A DNA stretch of 64,000 nucleotides from Phaseolus vulgaris (lineage: Eukaryota > Streptophyta > Magnoliopsida > Fabales > Fabaceae). A program made the position numbers and the translations under genes. Position 1 is the first letter of the stretch. The number at the start of each line of letters is the position of its first letter. The notes beneath the pieces are model-generated. The model was not told where the DNA came from, did not search any database, and saw nothing but the letters and a program-made list of their open reading frames with translations. The stretch lies in contig NC_023751.2 of the NCBI RefSeq assembly GCF_000499845.2, positions 28,087,975-28,151,974 on the forward strand, given 5' to 3'. Shown piece after piece: positions 33,669 to 46,839 of the stretch.

Positions 33669-36600
33669 ATATTAACATTACTGTTATCAATCAATAATAG
33701 TATGTAGTGCAGCCTGGTGGAGTGTCAGTACAGCCTTTCTTAAATACGCAACAAATACCGGACATATACGATAATTAGGTGTGTGCGTAAGTGTAGATAA
33801 GGTATTTATTGAGTTTTGTTACAACTTTTGTACACATTAAATATTATTGTTTTAATTAGGTTAACGCTTCACAACTTAAATAATTCTCACAATAATACAA
33901 CATTTTAGTATTATGTAATATTGTATATTAAAAATTAATTTTAAATTTAATTTAATTTTATAAAATTAATTTATAATAAAATGTTTTTATGTTTAATCAA
34001 GATTTTCAATACACATTTTTTATGTCAAAATATTTCAATTCATGAAATTATATATTTATAAATAATTTAAATAATTCGATAGTAGTTAAATAATAAATAA
34101 TTTGATAAATTTAATAAATTTATAATAAAATAAGATTTTAAATAATTCTAATAATACCAAGCAAAGGTATCTATTAGTTGGAGCACAGTCTTCCCAAATC
34201 ATGCATGCTTTAAGATATAAAAATGCATGTGGTAGCATGGAGTATTATAAAATGGATTTTTAAAGTGAAATTAGAAATAATAATGTTAAAACGAGCACCA
34301 AACATGTAATAAACAATTAATAATTCCAAATCCTTGTATAGTTTAATTAATCATATCTTTTACTTTCTTATGTGATAAGTGTTGAATATACCTTTTATAT
34401 TTTAATATGTCAAATATATTGTCTTTGTAAATAGTAATTAAGATTTGAAAGAAATTTTGTGAAAAAAAATTAAAATTTAAACTTAACTCAATTTTATAAA
34501 ATAAAATTTATATTAAATTATATAATATGATATCCTTTCTAATCTCAACAGTAGAATTAAATAAAATTGATAGTTAGTAGATGAAAAAACCAGTATTTCT
34601 TCACAAACATTATGATGTACTACATAAATGCATGCATTGCCATATAAGAGTATATAAAGGAGACACGAACCATTAATTGTATAAAACTATAGAGTTTTGA
34701 AGTGAGATCCGTCAATAAAGGAAGATAAGATCCGCAACTAAGAGTGCATGTGTAACAATTTTGTTATCATTTATTTAACTTAATTGCTACATTGAATACA
34801 CCTGCAGAATGTGCATGAGACAAAGCTATTTGCACACAAGCCGAGATATATAATATTAAAAATGAATGTAATCTTAATAAATGTGAACATTTGACCATGT
34901 TTCAGAGGTAAGAAATCGCGCATCGGTAAGCTAATTAAAACAATAATCTTTTGAGCTAAACAAATTATGACAACAAAGCAATTCGTACTCAATTTCATAC
35001 ACATCTCTCCTAATTAATAAGCATGATGGCATAAAGAATCATGATTCAATAATTCACTCTCAAGTTCTATGCATACTTCTTTTCTAGATTTCACATTTCA
35101 AATCTCCTTTAATATAAAAAAGTATATCTTATCAGACTATTTCATAATGGTTATTCAATATTTAATGTATATTTTTTTTATTAATTAGATGTAATTTCAT
35201 GTTATATTTATTAAAATAAATAAATTTTCAAAAAAATATTAAAATAAATAAATCGTATCAAAGTGACAATTTCAATTGAAATCATATCATTAATCTAAAT
35301 ACATTATAGTCATATTATTTTAACACAATTTTTTTATCATATTAATACAAATTATTTATTTTTATAATTTTTTAAAATTTTATTTATTTTAATATAAATT
35401 AGTAATTTAATTAATAATTTAAAATATGTTAAATATTAATTTAAAAATTATTTTATAAACTTTTATTGATAATAAAATTTTAAATATCATAATTTTTAGT
35501 TTATAAAATATTATCTAACTTATTTAATATATAATGATTAATTATTTTCTATTTTTAAATTAATTAATATTTAATAAAAAAAATTAGTAAAAATGATGTC
35601 ACTGCACATTTTTTTTATCTCAGATAATAATTAAAATGTATGTGGTCTGAAATTAAATAATTGTAGTCTTAGCTTTAAGGCAATGGTATGGCAACAATTT
35701 TTCAGAGTATGCAACTTGGTGAAAGGCAACACTCATTCTACTAACACCACAATTTTATTTTTTTCAAAACTATTGCGGACAAAGTTTAGATAACAATTTT
35801 ATTAATAATTTTAAACAATACATTTTACTCGTTAATTTAGTTTAGGCAACTGTTTTTAATTATTATTTTTAAGTTTTAGACATATTTAATTGTTGTCATT
35901 ACATATAGACAATTTCACAATACTTTTACGAATGTGACTATTGAAGTTTCATCTTAGACAACACTTTAATACCCACAATTTCTTTCTGCACTGTATCATC
36001 ATCCAATTCTGGTTTATGTCTACAAAATACTTTCTCACAAAGTTACGCCCCTTTATGAAAGAAAAAGGGCATTGAAACAGAACTTCAACATGAAAATCTT
36101 TGACTAAATGGTAGGCCAAAATAAATACAAATGTTCAATCAGAACTTTTATCAAACATATTATGAGCATAACTTGACTCGCAAATGTGTAGGAGATTAAA
36201 CAACTTTTGAAATAGGGATGTTGCAAGGACTTTCCATTTACCACTTGAATAAACTTATCAGCAATCATAAACGTTGATCTTAAATTTGTAACAGTTTAAG
36301 TTACTCTTATAACATACCAATATCATGAAATCAATTCCAATAAATCGGCCAGGTAAAAGAATTGCTCAAGGATGATATATTTTTCTAAACACTCAAGTCT
36401 CAGAGTTAGAGAACCTTGACAGGTGCTTCTTATATTTAAAAAACAAAGAAAAAAAGAAGAAAAGCTTCTACGTATGAAGATAAAAATGTCACCCCGAAAG
36501 AGGTTAATTGGAATGTCAATATAACCATGAGAGAAAAACTTATAAGAAGAAATAAAGTGATAGGATCTTAGACAAACTTGAGGTGTTTGATAATTTATAC

Positions 36601-37050
36601 ACCGATGAAGGGAGTATGCTTCAAAAATAGTTTACCACTTAGAACATGTTTAGATAAATTTCTTGGTAAACACTTTCAGAGAAGAAAAAATAAATGAAAT
36701 AAGTATCTTTATAAGACAAAATTAGTTTATGCATAAGTAAGGAAAAAAACTTAAAAGAGAAATTTTACGAAAACTTTTACAAATTAATTTATAGTTTATA
36801 CAAAAGTTAATTTAAATTTGGTTCTTACTGTTCTATATTATAAGCTTTTATGAAGAAATTCATCCAAACAAATCCTAGCCTTAGTAAGAGAGATACTTAC
36901 TAAACATTTATAAAATCCAAACCCATTAAACATACATAAAATCCAAAAGGGTAAAATTCTCACAGATGTTAGGAGCATATTTGTGGATAACATGTTCTTT
37001 TATACTTTAACTAAAATCATATAATTATTGTTACATGTGTCCATTATGTG

Positions 37051-37071
37051 AAAAAAAAAAAAAAAAAAAAA
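37051..37071 (+). repeat. A21 run
   Basis: Could be the tail of an old non-LTR insertion, but no SINE or LINE body or matching target duplication was recognised upstream. Confidence 0.8.
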
Positions 37072-37619
37072 CAAGAATAGAGGGTTAAATTATGAATTAA
37101 TTAATTTTATTTTTTTTACAAATGTAGTGCAATTGATGGTACTAAGACTACGATTTAGTTTGTGAAATAATTAGACTAGTGGTTCATCTTATGTATCATG
37201 TCACACAACTAGTAAATTTCACTAAATTATTTGTTTGTGATTTATCTCATTGATTCTAACTAATGATCATATTGTAATTCTTGCGTCTCATAGATCACAA
37301 CTAATGCAAGTTTGACCTAAGTTGATTTATTAAAAGGAGAGACTTAAAAATGTATATTTCCATAAATATTTTCAATACATTCCGTCTCATGAAATACAAA
37401 AGGTGTATCCTCAACATCTCATAACGATATGGTCAAATAGACATATGAGACACAAATATTGCAACTCAACCGAATCATTTGATTAACATATTTACTTGTA
37501 TACTTTAATGAGTGATCATATCATAGTTCTTGCATTTGACCAACCAAATTCAAATTAAATACTTGGTTTTAAGAATACTTTGATAAAACATTTTTAATAT
37601 GTATTCTCACACTAACTCT

Positions 37620-38636
37620 CATTCTTGGATTAGTACAGACAATGATAACATGCAGTGTAAAGGGGATAAGGAAGAGGAAACACATATACAACAATTTATA
37701 CTAGTTCGTATGTAGCACAAACTACATCTAGTTTTTGGCCAACAAGCCAAGTTCAATTAGGCAGACTACTGTTGTGAAGTAAACTTTAATAATCTTTGGG
37801 CATCTAATAACTCCTAACTACTCCCTTAAGTATTCTTGACATAAGCCAGACCTGATTTAATTGAGTATTCTTTAAGCTCATAGGCACTCCTGGCTAACCC
37901 CTTGAGTATTATTTTCTTAAGTCATTATTGGCTAACATTGAGTATTCTTTGAGCCCATAGTCATTTCTAGCTAACCCTTTGAGTATTCTTTCTTCGAGCC
38001 ACTTTTGGCTCAATGAGTATTCTTGACTCTAGCCACACTTGACTTAATAAGTATTCTTGACTCTAGCCACTCCTGAATTAATGAGTATTCTTGACTCCAA
38101 CTACTCCTATAACTTAATGAGTATTCTTGACTCCAGGAACTCCTAACTTAATGAGTATTCTTGACTCCAACTACTTCTAGCTTAATGAGTATTCTTGAAT
38201 CTGGCCATTCTTGACTCCAACAACTCATGGCTTAACCGAATATTATTTTTCCTTTAGCCACTGCTGGATAACATGTAACGATTGAATGCTTGGATGATTG
38301 TCTAATCATCTTATCTCACTACTGAAGACTGGATGTGTCTCACAAACGAATACACAATTTAGGTTTTTTTTCATGAAGTTCTTTTGTATCCTAATATTGT
38401 AGCCGTGTTCCAACTTTAAGCTTGAGGATCCTTCTATGAAGCTGTGAGGTTTGCTTTGTCATTTGATCAACATTTTGGTATGGTGCAACTTTGCTCCTTG
38501 GCTTAGAAGAGTGCTCTTAGTTTGAGAAGAGTTTTAACATGACATCTCCTCTCTCTTATCTCCCTAAGTAGCATAACTTTTTGCACAACTTCATGATTAA
38601 TATGCATATCCTTTGGGGTAAATAGTTAGGTTACAA
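37620..38636 (-). repeat. Inverted LTR remnant carrying a GAGTATTCTTGACTC minisatellite
   Basis: From 37797 to 38262, a dozen or so units of 34-40 bp of the form TTAATGAGTATTCTTGACTC plus CCAACTACTCC; the units from about 38020 on are the cleanest. To the left stand TTTATACTAGTTCG and CTACATCTAGT, and to the right GATTGTCTAATCATC. The same flanks occur, inverted, around the array at 57420-58060. The left flank is the reverse complement of text in the U5-side of the Sirevirus LTRs here, hence my reading as LTR. Confidence 0.7.
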
Positions 38637-39243
38637 TTGAAAAACTTTTTGTGTGATGAGACCATGAATAACATAGCACCATCAGAGCCAACCCAACCTT
38701 CTAAGAGGATGACTAGGAGCATGAAACAAGACTCAAGGCTAGGTCATGCACCTCAAACAATCAGTGACTCGGGACCTACTATCCCTCAGAGGATTAGTAG
38801 AAGCATAGCAGAAGATACGACCTAAGCACCAAATGTTTTCTCTTCTCTATATTTCTTTAGATTAGCATTTGAATGTAATAACTTGGGATTTCTTCTGGTC
38901 TGAATAGGAGACGAAACCCTAGCTTCTAGAAACCCTAGGTATATGGTGCACTCCATGTCACACTTTCGACATATAAGCACATGTTTAAATGTGCAAAGTG
39001 TGACCGACCTATATCCTTGATTAATGACATGAAATTAGGGAGTTAACCACACTTACTTTGAATTTGAATATCTTCCCCTTTCTCTAATTACATGAAACCT
39101 AGACCAGTAAATAGGTGGTCACCCGTATTGTATTATGGACATTATTTTTTAGTAAAGAAACTGAATTTCTAAATTTCTATGGGTCTTATCTTAAGCAGAT
39201 ACTTCAAGTGACGACTCCTTCCTTCACTTATCTTGGAATTCTT
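38637..39243 (+). other. Possible Ty3/gypsy 3' remnant
   Basis: An ORF of 62 codons at 38637-38825 contains SKRMTRSMKQ, which recalls the RSRAK/TRSM tail of some gypsy polyproteins. The text after it (GAAACCCTAGCTTCTAGAA, CACTCCATGTCACAC) resembles the gypsy LTR-like stretch at 47400-47560 only loosely. Weak call. Confidence 0.3.
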
Positions 39244-40374
39244 TGTTAGAATAGGTGGTTTGAAACAAGATGGGTGATTTTTTTTCAAATGATTTTCACA
39301 AATACTAGAGTTAGGTTGAAAATTTAATAAAATCAACTAACTAATATTTTTGTTCCATTGATTATAAAAAGCACAACAAGCATATATTAAAAAATGAAAC
39401 TAGTTGTCACGAGAATTCAACCAATTGATTTAAACACATAACATTGTAAATCAATTTATAAAACAAATATCATAGTGAAAGAGAGAAACATTGGACATGA
39501 TATTTATACTGATTCGCTCTTAACCAAGAGCTACATTTAGTCCTCATCAAACCACTGAGAATTCACTAAAACAAACACACAAGGTTTACAAAAAATAGCC
39601 AAAAGTGTTAATCTTGAACCCTATAAGAACACACAACACTCTTAACCACACACATAATTCAGAAATCCTATATGAATCTCCTTACAAACAATACAATGAA
39701 AAAAATAAGATTTGAATTCACCCGAATTTATTACAAATGAAGCACAACAAAAATGTAAACCCAGAAACCTTCTTCAGAGAACAAGAATGATCCAAGATGC
39801 AAACTCAATCTCCAAGAATGATTTTAAAACAATTTGTTTTTCTCTCTATGAAAAAGTATTGTTTGAAATTATAAGAAATCATCCTTATATAAGGTAATAA
39901 AGATTGTTAAAAAAGTTTGATCATTTATTGAAAAAAGTTGTATCAATTAAAAACAGTTTAGTTAACATAACACAATCTTGTTAAAAACGTTTAATTGATT
40001 TATGAAAACAACCAATTTCTTTAATAGAAGAAATCACTAGATTTTGAACCGATTCTTTTATCGAAATAACTGGTTGATTTCACTTAACATAAAAGAAAAA
40101 ATAAGAAACAAATTACTTATTATAAAGCAATGTGTTTAAAATACTTACTATAATCAATAGACTTGAATAGAAGTAATTTCAACTGATTAATATATGAATC
40201 AACTAATTTAAATAAACACAGATTTGGAAAACAAAACATTTCAAGGAGATTATTGTTTAAGTAACTTGGATAATTATGTAATGTAAAGTTACATAACAAA
40301 ATTTACCTAACAAAACAAACACAACAACAAGTCTTCAAGACAGATTTGGAACCATCAAAGTTTCTTGGTCAACA
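39244..40374 (-). repeat. 3' LTR of the inverted Sirevirus
   Basis: Reads on the minus strand from TGTTGACCAAGAAAC to CACCTATTCTAACA, 1131 bp. Shared blocks with the 12128 LTR include the AGCTCTTG, CAGTATAAA and final TTCTAACA regions. Confidence 0.82.
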
Positions 40375-40703
40375 ATCTCCCCATATTTGATGAAGACAAA
40401 TCCCTAGTGTTGTGTTGTAGATTTTGACATAAGAAGATCCTGCAAAAACATAAGGAAAGACCAAACAATCCAGAATATACAAGTACTGCAGGATAACCAT
40501 AATTTCTACAATCTGTAAATCATAAAAAGATTAAAAAATTATGCAGAAATAAAATAGTAAAATATTACAACAACATCAAATATTCTCCCCTTTTTTTCTT
40601 CAACAATAGACAATGTTAAAAGAAGACAGAGAGAATATCAAAGAAAATTTCAAGATAGATTCCAATAATCAAGAATTCCCAATTCATTTCTTAATAAATT
40701 ATA

Positions 40704-43525
40704 TCAATCTCTAGAAAGAGGTTTGGTAAAAATATCAGCGAATATTTTTTCAGTTTCAACAAACTTAATTTTATAGTTACCATTCAGAACATGATCACGA
40801 ATGAAATGATGTCTGGTCTCAATGTGCTTTATTTTGGAATGTTGAATTTGATTCTTTGTGAGATTGACGACACTGGTATAATCACACAACAAGGGCAATT
40901 TGCTTAGTTTTAAACCATAATCTTCAAGTTGTTGCTTGAGCCACAAGATCTGTGCACAACAGCTTCCAACAAAATATACTCTTCCTTTGTAGTTGAAGGA
41001 GCCACACAAGTCTGTTTCTTGTGATAAGAATGGAACCAAGTAGGTGACATGTACCACTTGTACTTTTCCAGTCTAACTTACACCCTGTAAAATCTGAATC
41101 AGAGTATCCAATAAGAGTTACAAGAGAGTTAGAAAGATACCATACACCAACACATTTTTTTCCTTTGAGATATTTAAAGATTTTTTTAGCAACAGTGAAT
41201 AAGATTCCTTATGATTTGACTGGAATCTTGCACGTAGACATACAACACACATGATGTATGGTCTGCTTGCAATGAGGTAGAGAAGTCTAAACTTGGTTTG
41301 ATTTACAGATTTTCCAGCCAAATCAACATCCATGTAACAACTTGTTGACATAGGTGTTGCAACTTGTTTGCATTTTTCCATTTCAAACTTCTTCAAAATG
41401 TCCTTGTAGTATTTGTTTTGACTCAAAAAGATGTCATTCTTCATTTGTTTGACCTGCAGTCTAAGGAAGTATGACAATTCTCCCATCATGGACATCTCAA
41501 ATCCCCCTGCATAACTGATACAAATTCGTCACAAAGGTTATCATTAGTGGCTCCAAAGATTATGTCATCAACATAAACTTGAACTAATATAATATCAGAT
41601 ATAAACATTTTAATGAAAAAAGTTTTATCAATTTATCCTCTCTTATATTCATGAGATAAGAGAAAATTGTTAGGTCTCTCATACCACACCCGAGAAGCTT
41701 GCTTCAGTCCATACAAAGCCTTTATAAGTTTGAAGACATGATCAGGATGCTTGTGATCTTCAAAGTTAGGAGGTTAAGATACAAAGACTTCTTCATTGAT
41801 AAAACCATTTAGGAAAGTACTTTTAACATCCATCTTAAAAAGTTTAAAGCCACTCATCTAAGCAAAAGCAAACAACAATCTTACAACTTCTAATCTTGCT
41901 ACAAGGACAAATGTTTCATCATAATCAATACCTTATTTTTTATTATAGCCTTTTGCATCAAGCCTAACTTTATTTCTAGTAATTATATCAAATTCATCAA
42001 GTTTCTTTACAAAAACCCATTTAGTTCCAATAATGTTTATATCATTAAGTTTAGGCACAAGAATACAAACATCATTTCTAACAATATATTTAATTTATCA
42101 TGCATTAATTGTTACCCAATTTTCATCATTTAAAAATTTAATTATAGATTTTGGTTCACTTTGTGACACAAATGCCATATGTTCACAAAGATTATTTAGA
42201 GAATGGCGAGTAAATAATCCCTTATCTATTTGACCAATTATGTTGTCCAGTGATAGATTCCTTGGAGTTCTCCATTCCTTTGGTAAGTCACCTTGTCCTG
42301 TGATTTCAGCTTGTTGAATTGCAGAATCATTTGTTGATTTTCTGAGTAGATGTTTAATTTCTAAAATCCAACATCCTGATCATCTTCTTTTGTGACCATT
42401 CTTGAAGAATCTTGCTTCACATGATTAGTCTCATTAAATACAATATGTATAGATTCGTCAACAATCATTAATCTCTTATTATACACCCTATATGCATGAC
42501 TATTTAGAGAATAACCAAGAAAGAACCATCATCTGCTTTAGCATCAAATTTGCCAAGGTTTTTCTTTCCACTATTCAAAATAAAATACTTGCAACCAAAA
42601 ACTTGAGTGATTGATGTTGGGTTTTCTGCAATTGTGGTTCTTGCAAGCTCTTCAAGAGACCTAATTTTCCTTTCAACAACCCCATTTTGTTGGGGAGTTC
42701 TAGGAGTAGAAAAATTGTGATGAATACCCTGTTTTTCACAAAAAGAATTTAATTTTTTATTTTGAAATTCCCCCACCATGATCACTTTGAATGGAACAAA
42801 TATTGTTGCAATTTTTTGTTTGTAAAAGCTTGGCAAGCTAATTAAAAGCAGAATTGGTATCACTCTTGGATTCAAGAAATAGGGTCCATGTGAATCTAGA
42901 GAAATCATCTACAATGATAAGTGCATAATAAGTTCCACTAAGGCTCATAGTTCTTGAAGGACCAAATAAATCCATGTGAAGCAACTCAAGAAGTCTTGAT
43001 ATTGAAACATCCTTTTTCAGTTTGATAGAATTTTTAACTTGTTTTTTACATGCTTCACAATATGATCCTTTCCAAACTTGATTCTTAGTAGACCATTAAC
43101 ATGGTTTTACGAAATCAATTTGTTCAAATGATGTGAATATGAGTAATTATTTTATGCCATAACTAAGATTCCTCATTTTTTTTTGTTAAAAGACAATCAA
43201 TTTTAGATGCAGAATTTGATGTATCAAGTAAATAGATATTGTTAAACCTTTTACCAACCAACTTAACAACCCATGAGTTAGGCATCCATATCACACAAAA
43301 AATTTATTTAAATGTCACTTGGTAGCCTTTGTTACATAGTTGACTTATGCTTAGAAGATTGTGTTTCAACCCTTCTACATAAAGAACTTCTTTTACAAGG
43401 AATGTATCCAGATCACCTATTGTGCCTAGCCATGGATCCTCCCTCGATTATTGTCACCATATGTAACAAAACCTTCATGTTTGATGTCTTAGAAAATTTG
43501 GATTTAGGTACCTTGATGTGTTAGA
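40704..43525 (-). pseudogene. pol relic of the inverted Sirevirus
   Basis: Minus-strand pieces: protease end at about 43500-43310 (a GLKH-type boundary block is readable); integrase at about 43090-42500 with GVVERKIRSLEELART at 42690-42640; RT at about 42080-41500 with ALYGLKQAS, and YVDDIIFG at about 41580-41557; the connection at 41495-41118 (MSMMGELSYFLRLQVKQMK); and RNase H at 41000-40704 (HIETRHHFIRDH; ADIFTKPLS). Multiple in-frame stops and shifts throughout. Confidence 0.88.
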
Positions 43526-44162
43526 AAACAACATAAAAAAAGTATACAAAAATTTAAAATAGAAAAAAAATGAAAAATCAAATACAAAAGTCAAATGAAC
43601 TTCATATAACACATTGAATGTGCGCTTAGCACGGTGAACTAACTTGAAAAATTGCCAGAATTATTAAAATTAAATGTTGTACTGTTTTAATGAAATTCCA
43701 GTGCCATTGTTCAGTTAATTAATCATATTTTAAGTGATACAAATTTCACAAGCCGACATCAATTACATCTTATATGATAATTTGCATTCTATTCTTTAGT
43801 AATTTTTGGTTTTGGTAATCTACTATAGTTGCAATCTTAGGTTCAATCTTTGTGTGTCAACCTTTATTTTAGTACCTTAATTCCAGTTTTTTCATTTTAT
43901 TCTTACTCACTTGGTGTTTGTCTATATCAATCCCATTTTAAGTAGTCCAATTTCAAATTAAACTTTTGTTGTCTTTTTAATCTTGTTTGGCCTCTAATTG
44001 GAGTGTAGGAAAATCATTGGTGTATAGAGCTATGTTTAGGTGAAAAATGTTGAACCAAGTGGTGTTCAATGTTTTGAAGAATCCAAATCCTTTGAAGGAT
44101 GATGAAGCCTCTGTTTTGCTTGATGCTGTTGTGCTGGTTTTAGCCTTGTTCTGGGGTAGTTC
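43526..44162. other. Spacer between two retroelement remnants
   Basis: No gene recognised. Small ORFs at 43977-44222 (-) look random. Confidence 0.5.
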
Positions 44163-45188
44163 AATGTTGTAATCAACACTTAGATTAAATCTCAAAGCAA
44201 TTAACATCTCATTTTTTAACAAAGCAAAATGTTTTACAAACTAAGTTGAAACAACCGATTGTTTTGTCGAAACAACCGATTGTTTACACTTAGGTGTTTT
44301 GAGAAAGTTTGAAAACTGTTTTTGAATGGTGTATTTTGTTAAGTAATAAAACAACCGATTGATTCGAGGAAACAATCGATTGTTTGTTTTAAAACCATAA
44401 CAGAAAAATTGTTTTCTTAGACTGAGCTTTAAATGCTTTAACTGAATACGCTCCAGTCATTAAATGCTTTGACCAATCTATTTTAAATGCAATTAAGAGT
44501 TTGTTAAGATTTGATAACAAACTATATTCTTAGATATATTATGAAAAACAGTTTTTGATATATTAAGAATCTTGAAACAAAGTTTTCATCTAAGAGTTTT
44601 TCAAAGTATTCTGAGATTGCTAAAGAGTTGAGAGATTGATCAAGGTGCTGAATAGGGATTCTACTTGTATTGATTTCAGATTTCCATCTGTAACAAGTGT
44701 AATCTTTTGTAAACTGCTGAACAATTCGTTTGTGTGTGTTGCTGAGATTGGTTGTGTGTTCTTGAGGTGTTCAAGATCAGCAATCTTAGTGTTGACCAAG
44801 GAGAGTGTGTTTCTTGAGGTGTTCAAGGTCATTCTCTTGGTTGTGGTGTAAGTGATCAAGTGGTGATTGCTTAGTGGATATCCTCAGGGTTTCTGAGAAG
44901 ACTGGACGTAGCTCTTGTTTGAAGTGAACCAGTATAAACAACTGTGTACAATTTCTCTATCCCTATCTCTTTAATTCAGTTTGATATTTTGGAACTGGTA
45001 TAAACAACCGATTGTCTCGTTAAAACAACCGATTGTTTTTCCAGCTTTGTGCTTTTGCTGTTTGTTTTGGAAAAACTGAATTCTCAATCAAGGTTCTTCT
45101 GAAGTATTTTCATTATAAGCTTAAAAGTTTTCAAAAATCCTTCTTAAACAATTCACCCCCCTCTCGTTTAAGGCCATATATTCTAACA
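44163..45188 (+). repeat. Solo Sirevirus-type LTR with palindrome cluster
   Basis: Ends ATATATTCTAACA at 45188 and shares AAGACTGGACGTAGCTCTTG and GTGAACCAGTATAAA (44899-44940) with the 12128 LTR. The left end is uncertain (44163 is a TGTTG candidate). Six copies of AAACAACCGATTGTTT or close variants occur at 44249, 44270, 44349, 44370, 45002 and 45023; the 44370 copy, AAACAATCGATTGTTT, is a perfect palindrome. No internal region or partner LTR is attached, so it is probably a solo LTR made by recombination. Confidence 0.7.
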
Positions 45189-45661
45189 AAAAATAGTCAC
45201 TAAAGAAGGTAGAGCAGCTGAACATTTTCAGTTGAATACCCTAAGGAGAGCAAGGAAAAGGAGAGGCATCAAAATTTACCAAAAACAAACACTTGGAATT
45301 TATATTTTTTAGAAGAAAAGTTGTATAGAAAATTTTGTCCTATTTGATTGTATTGCTTTGAGTTGTAATTGTTTTTAAACTTTCAATTAGTGGATTGATC
45401 TTTACATTTTAGTTTGGTGAGTGTGTCTTCAAGGTGCAAGGTGCTAAGAAGCCTCACCTAGGAAACGTCTAGTTTAAAAGCTTTCTTGTCTTAGAAGTTT
45501 ATTTGTTTTATTGCTTTATATTTCTTGTTTTGCTCATGTTTTCATCTTGTTGTGTTTCTAAGAATTTACTTAAAGAGAAGTTTGTGAAGTGTGTTGGGAT
45601 AGTAATTGGCTAGAAAAGACTTGGTATTTAAGCGATCCTAGTGTCCACCTCCCTTTCCTGG

Positions 45662-46790
45662 ATGGCTCAAGATCTCCAATCACTCCAACTAAGACAATTA
45701 CAACATGAGAGTCAAATAATTGAAGAAAAGAAATAAATAAATTCTCATCTTGCAATTATTGGGGAGGAGTTGAGAATGATTAAAGAAAAAAGATGACCAT
45801 ATTGTAAAATTAAAAAGAATCATCCATCTAATTATAGGTCTAGTGATTCTTATTTTGAGGAAATAAATCTTAGAATTAATTACTATTACCAACCTATACC
45901 TAGGAGAACTAGAAAAGAAAGCCCTAAAACAGAAACCAGAGTTGACTTACCTTACTTTTATGGAAAGGAAAATGTTGAAGTCTACTTAGATTAGGAAATG
46001 AAAGTATAACAACTTTTTTGCTTGCCACCATGTTAGTGAGGGAAGGAAAATACCCCTGGCAACTTTAAGCTTTCAAGCAAATGCAAGTATTGGTAGACGA
46101 CCCTAGAACCAAAGAGACGTCTCCACAAGGAACCTCCCATTACTTATTGGAATGACCGTAGGGGAGACTTGAAACGACGTCATATTCCTTCCTACTACAA
46201 TAGGGAGTTGATGGACAAACTCCAAAAGATTCCAACAAAAGAATATGAGTGTAGAGGAGTATAGGCAGAAAATGGAGCTATACATGATAAAAGCATCCAT
46301 CAGGGAGGAAGAAACCACAACAATCTCTAGGTTTTTAAGTGGTCTCAGTCTTGAGATAAGAAATAAAGTAGAACTTTGGCTTACAGGGATCTTAATGACT
46401 TGGTCCAACTTTGTATAAAAGTTGAACAACAAAATTTGAGAAAAGAATCAAGTCGAAGAGAAAGTTCTTACTCTAGATCTTATCCCAAGAAGCAGTATAA
46501 AAAATAGTATAAAAGGGAGGAGAGTACCCTAAAGAAAAACCTAAACTAGAAATTCCCAAAAAGCCTAAATAGAGGAAAAGATGTGCAAACCACACAAACA
46601 TGCACTAGAGAGATTCAATGTTTCAAATGCCTTGGTAGAGGTCATGTAGCATCTCAATATCCCAATAGAAGAACCATGATCTTAAGGGGCAAAGATGAAT
46701 ATAGTAGCGAAGAAGAGGAAGCTAACGATGGTGTTATCTCTAATAAGAAAAGAGTGAGGGTTTATATCCATGTGGGGGTGAATTATTGAT
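45662..46790 (+). pseudogene. gypsy gag relic with a broken zinc knuckle
   Basis: Starts at ATG 45662 (MAQDLQSL). Readable blocks include YFYGKENVEVYL, YWNDRRGDLKRRHIPSYYN and YRDLNDLVQLCIKVEQQN, divided by stops and shifts. The knuckle at 46619-46660 reads CFKCLGRGHVASQYPN, so the fourth zinc ligand is not a cysteine. Then an acidic EEEEAND segment. Confidence 0.8.
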
Positions 46791-46839
46791 GATTAAGAGA
46801 ACCCTCAACAATCAACCTATTATGAAACATAAGTCACAA

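Larger units (their letters stand above)
33091..37619. other. Long AT-rich spacer
   Basis: No gene supported. It contains an (AT)n run at 33617-33666 and an A21 run at 37051-37071. At about 34200 there is CATGCATGC and at about 34627 ATGCATGCAT (RY-type motifs), with GTATATAAAGG at about 34648 as a possible TATA box, but no transcript body is evident after it. A 74-codon minus-strand ORF at 34780-35004 ends with a cluster of cysteines and is unproven. Confidence 0.5.
39244..43525 (-). mobile_element. 5'-truncated, inverted Sirevirus-like copia element
   Basis: On the minus strand from right to left: protease, integrase, RT and RNase H relics, then spacer, a polypurine tract (ATATGGGGAGAT) and a 3' LTR at 40374-39244. 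No gag or 5' LTR was found to the right of 43525, so the 5' end is lost. It is related to, but clearly diverged from, the element at 12128-22050. Many stops and shifts. Confidence 0.88.

Noticed and set aside
37051..37071. SINE tail
   Set aside because: No Pol III A/B boxes or target duplication recognised around the A run.
38637..38825. Independent small gene
   Set aside because: Only a TRSM-like gypsy-tail motif supports it; kept as a weak retroelement remnant.
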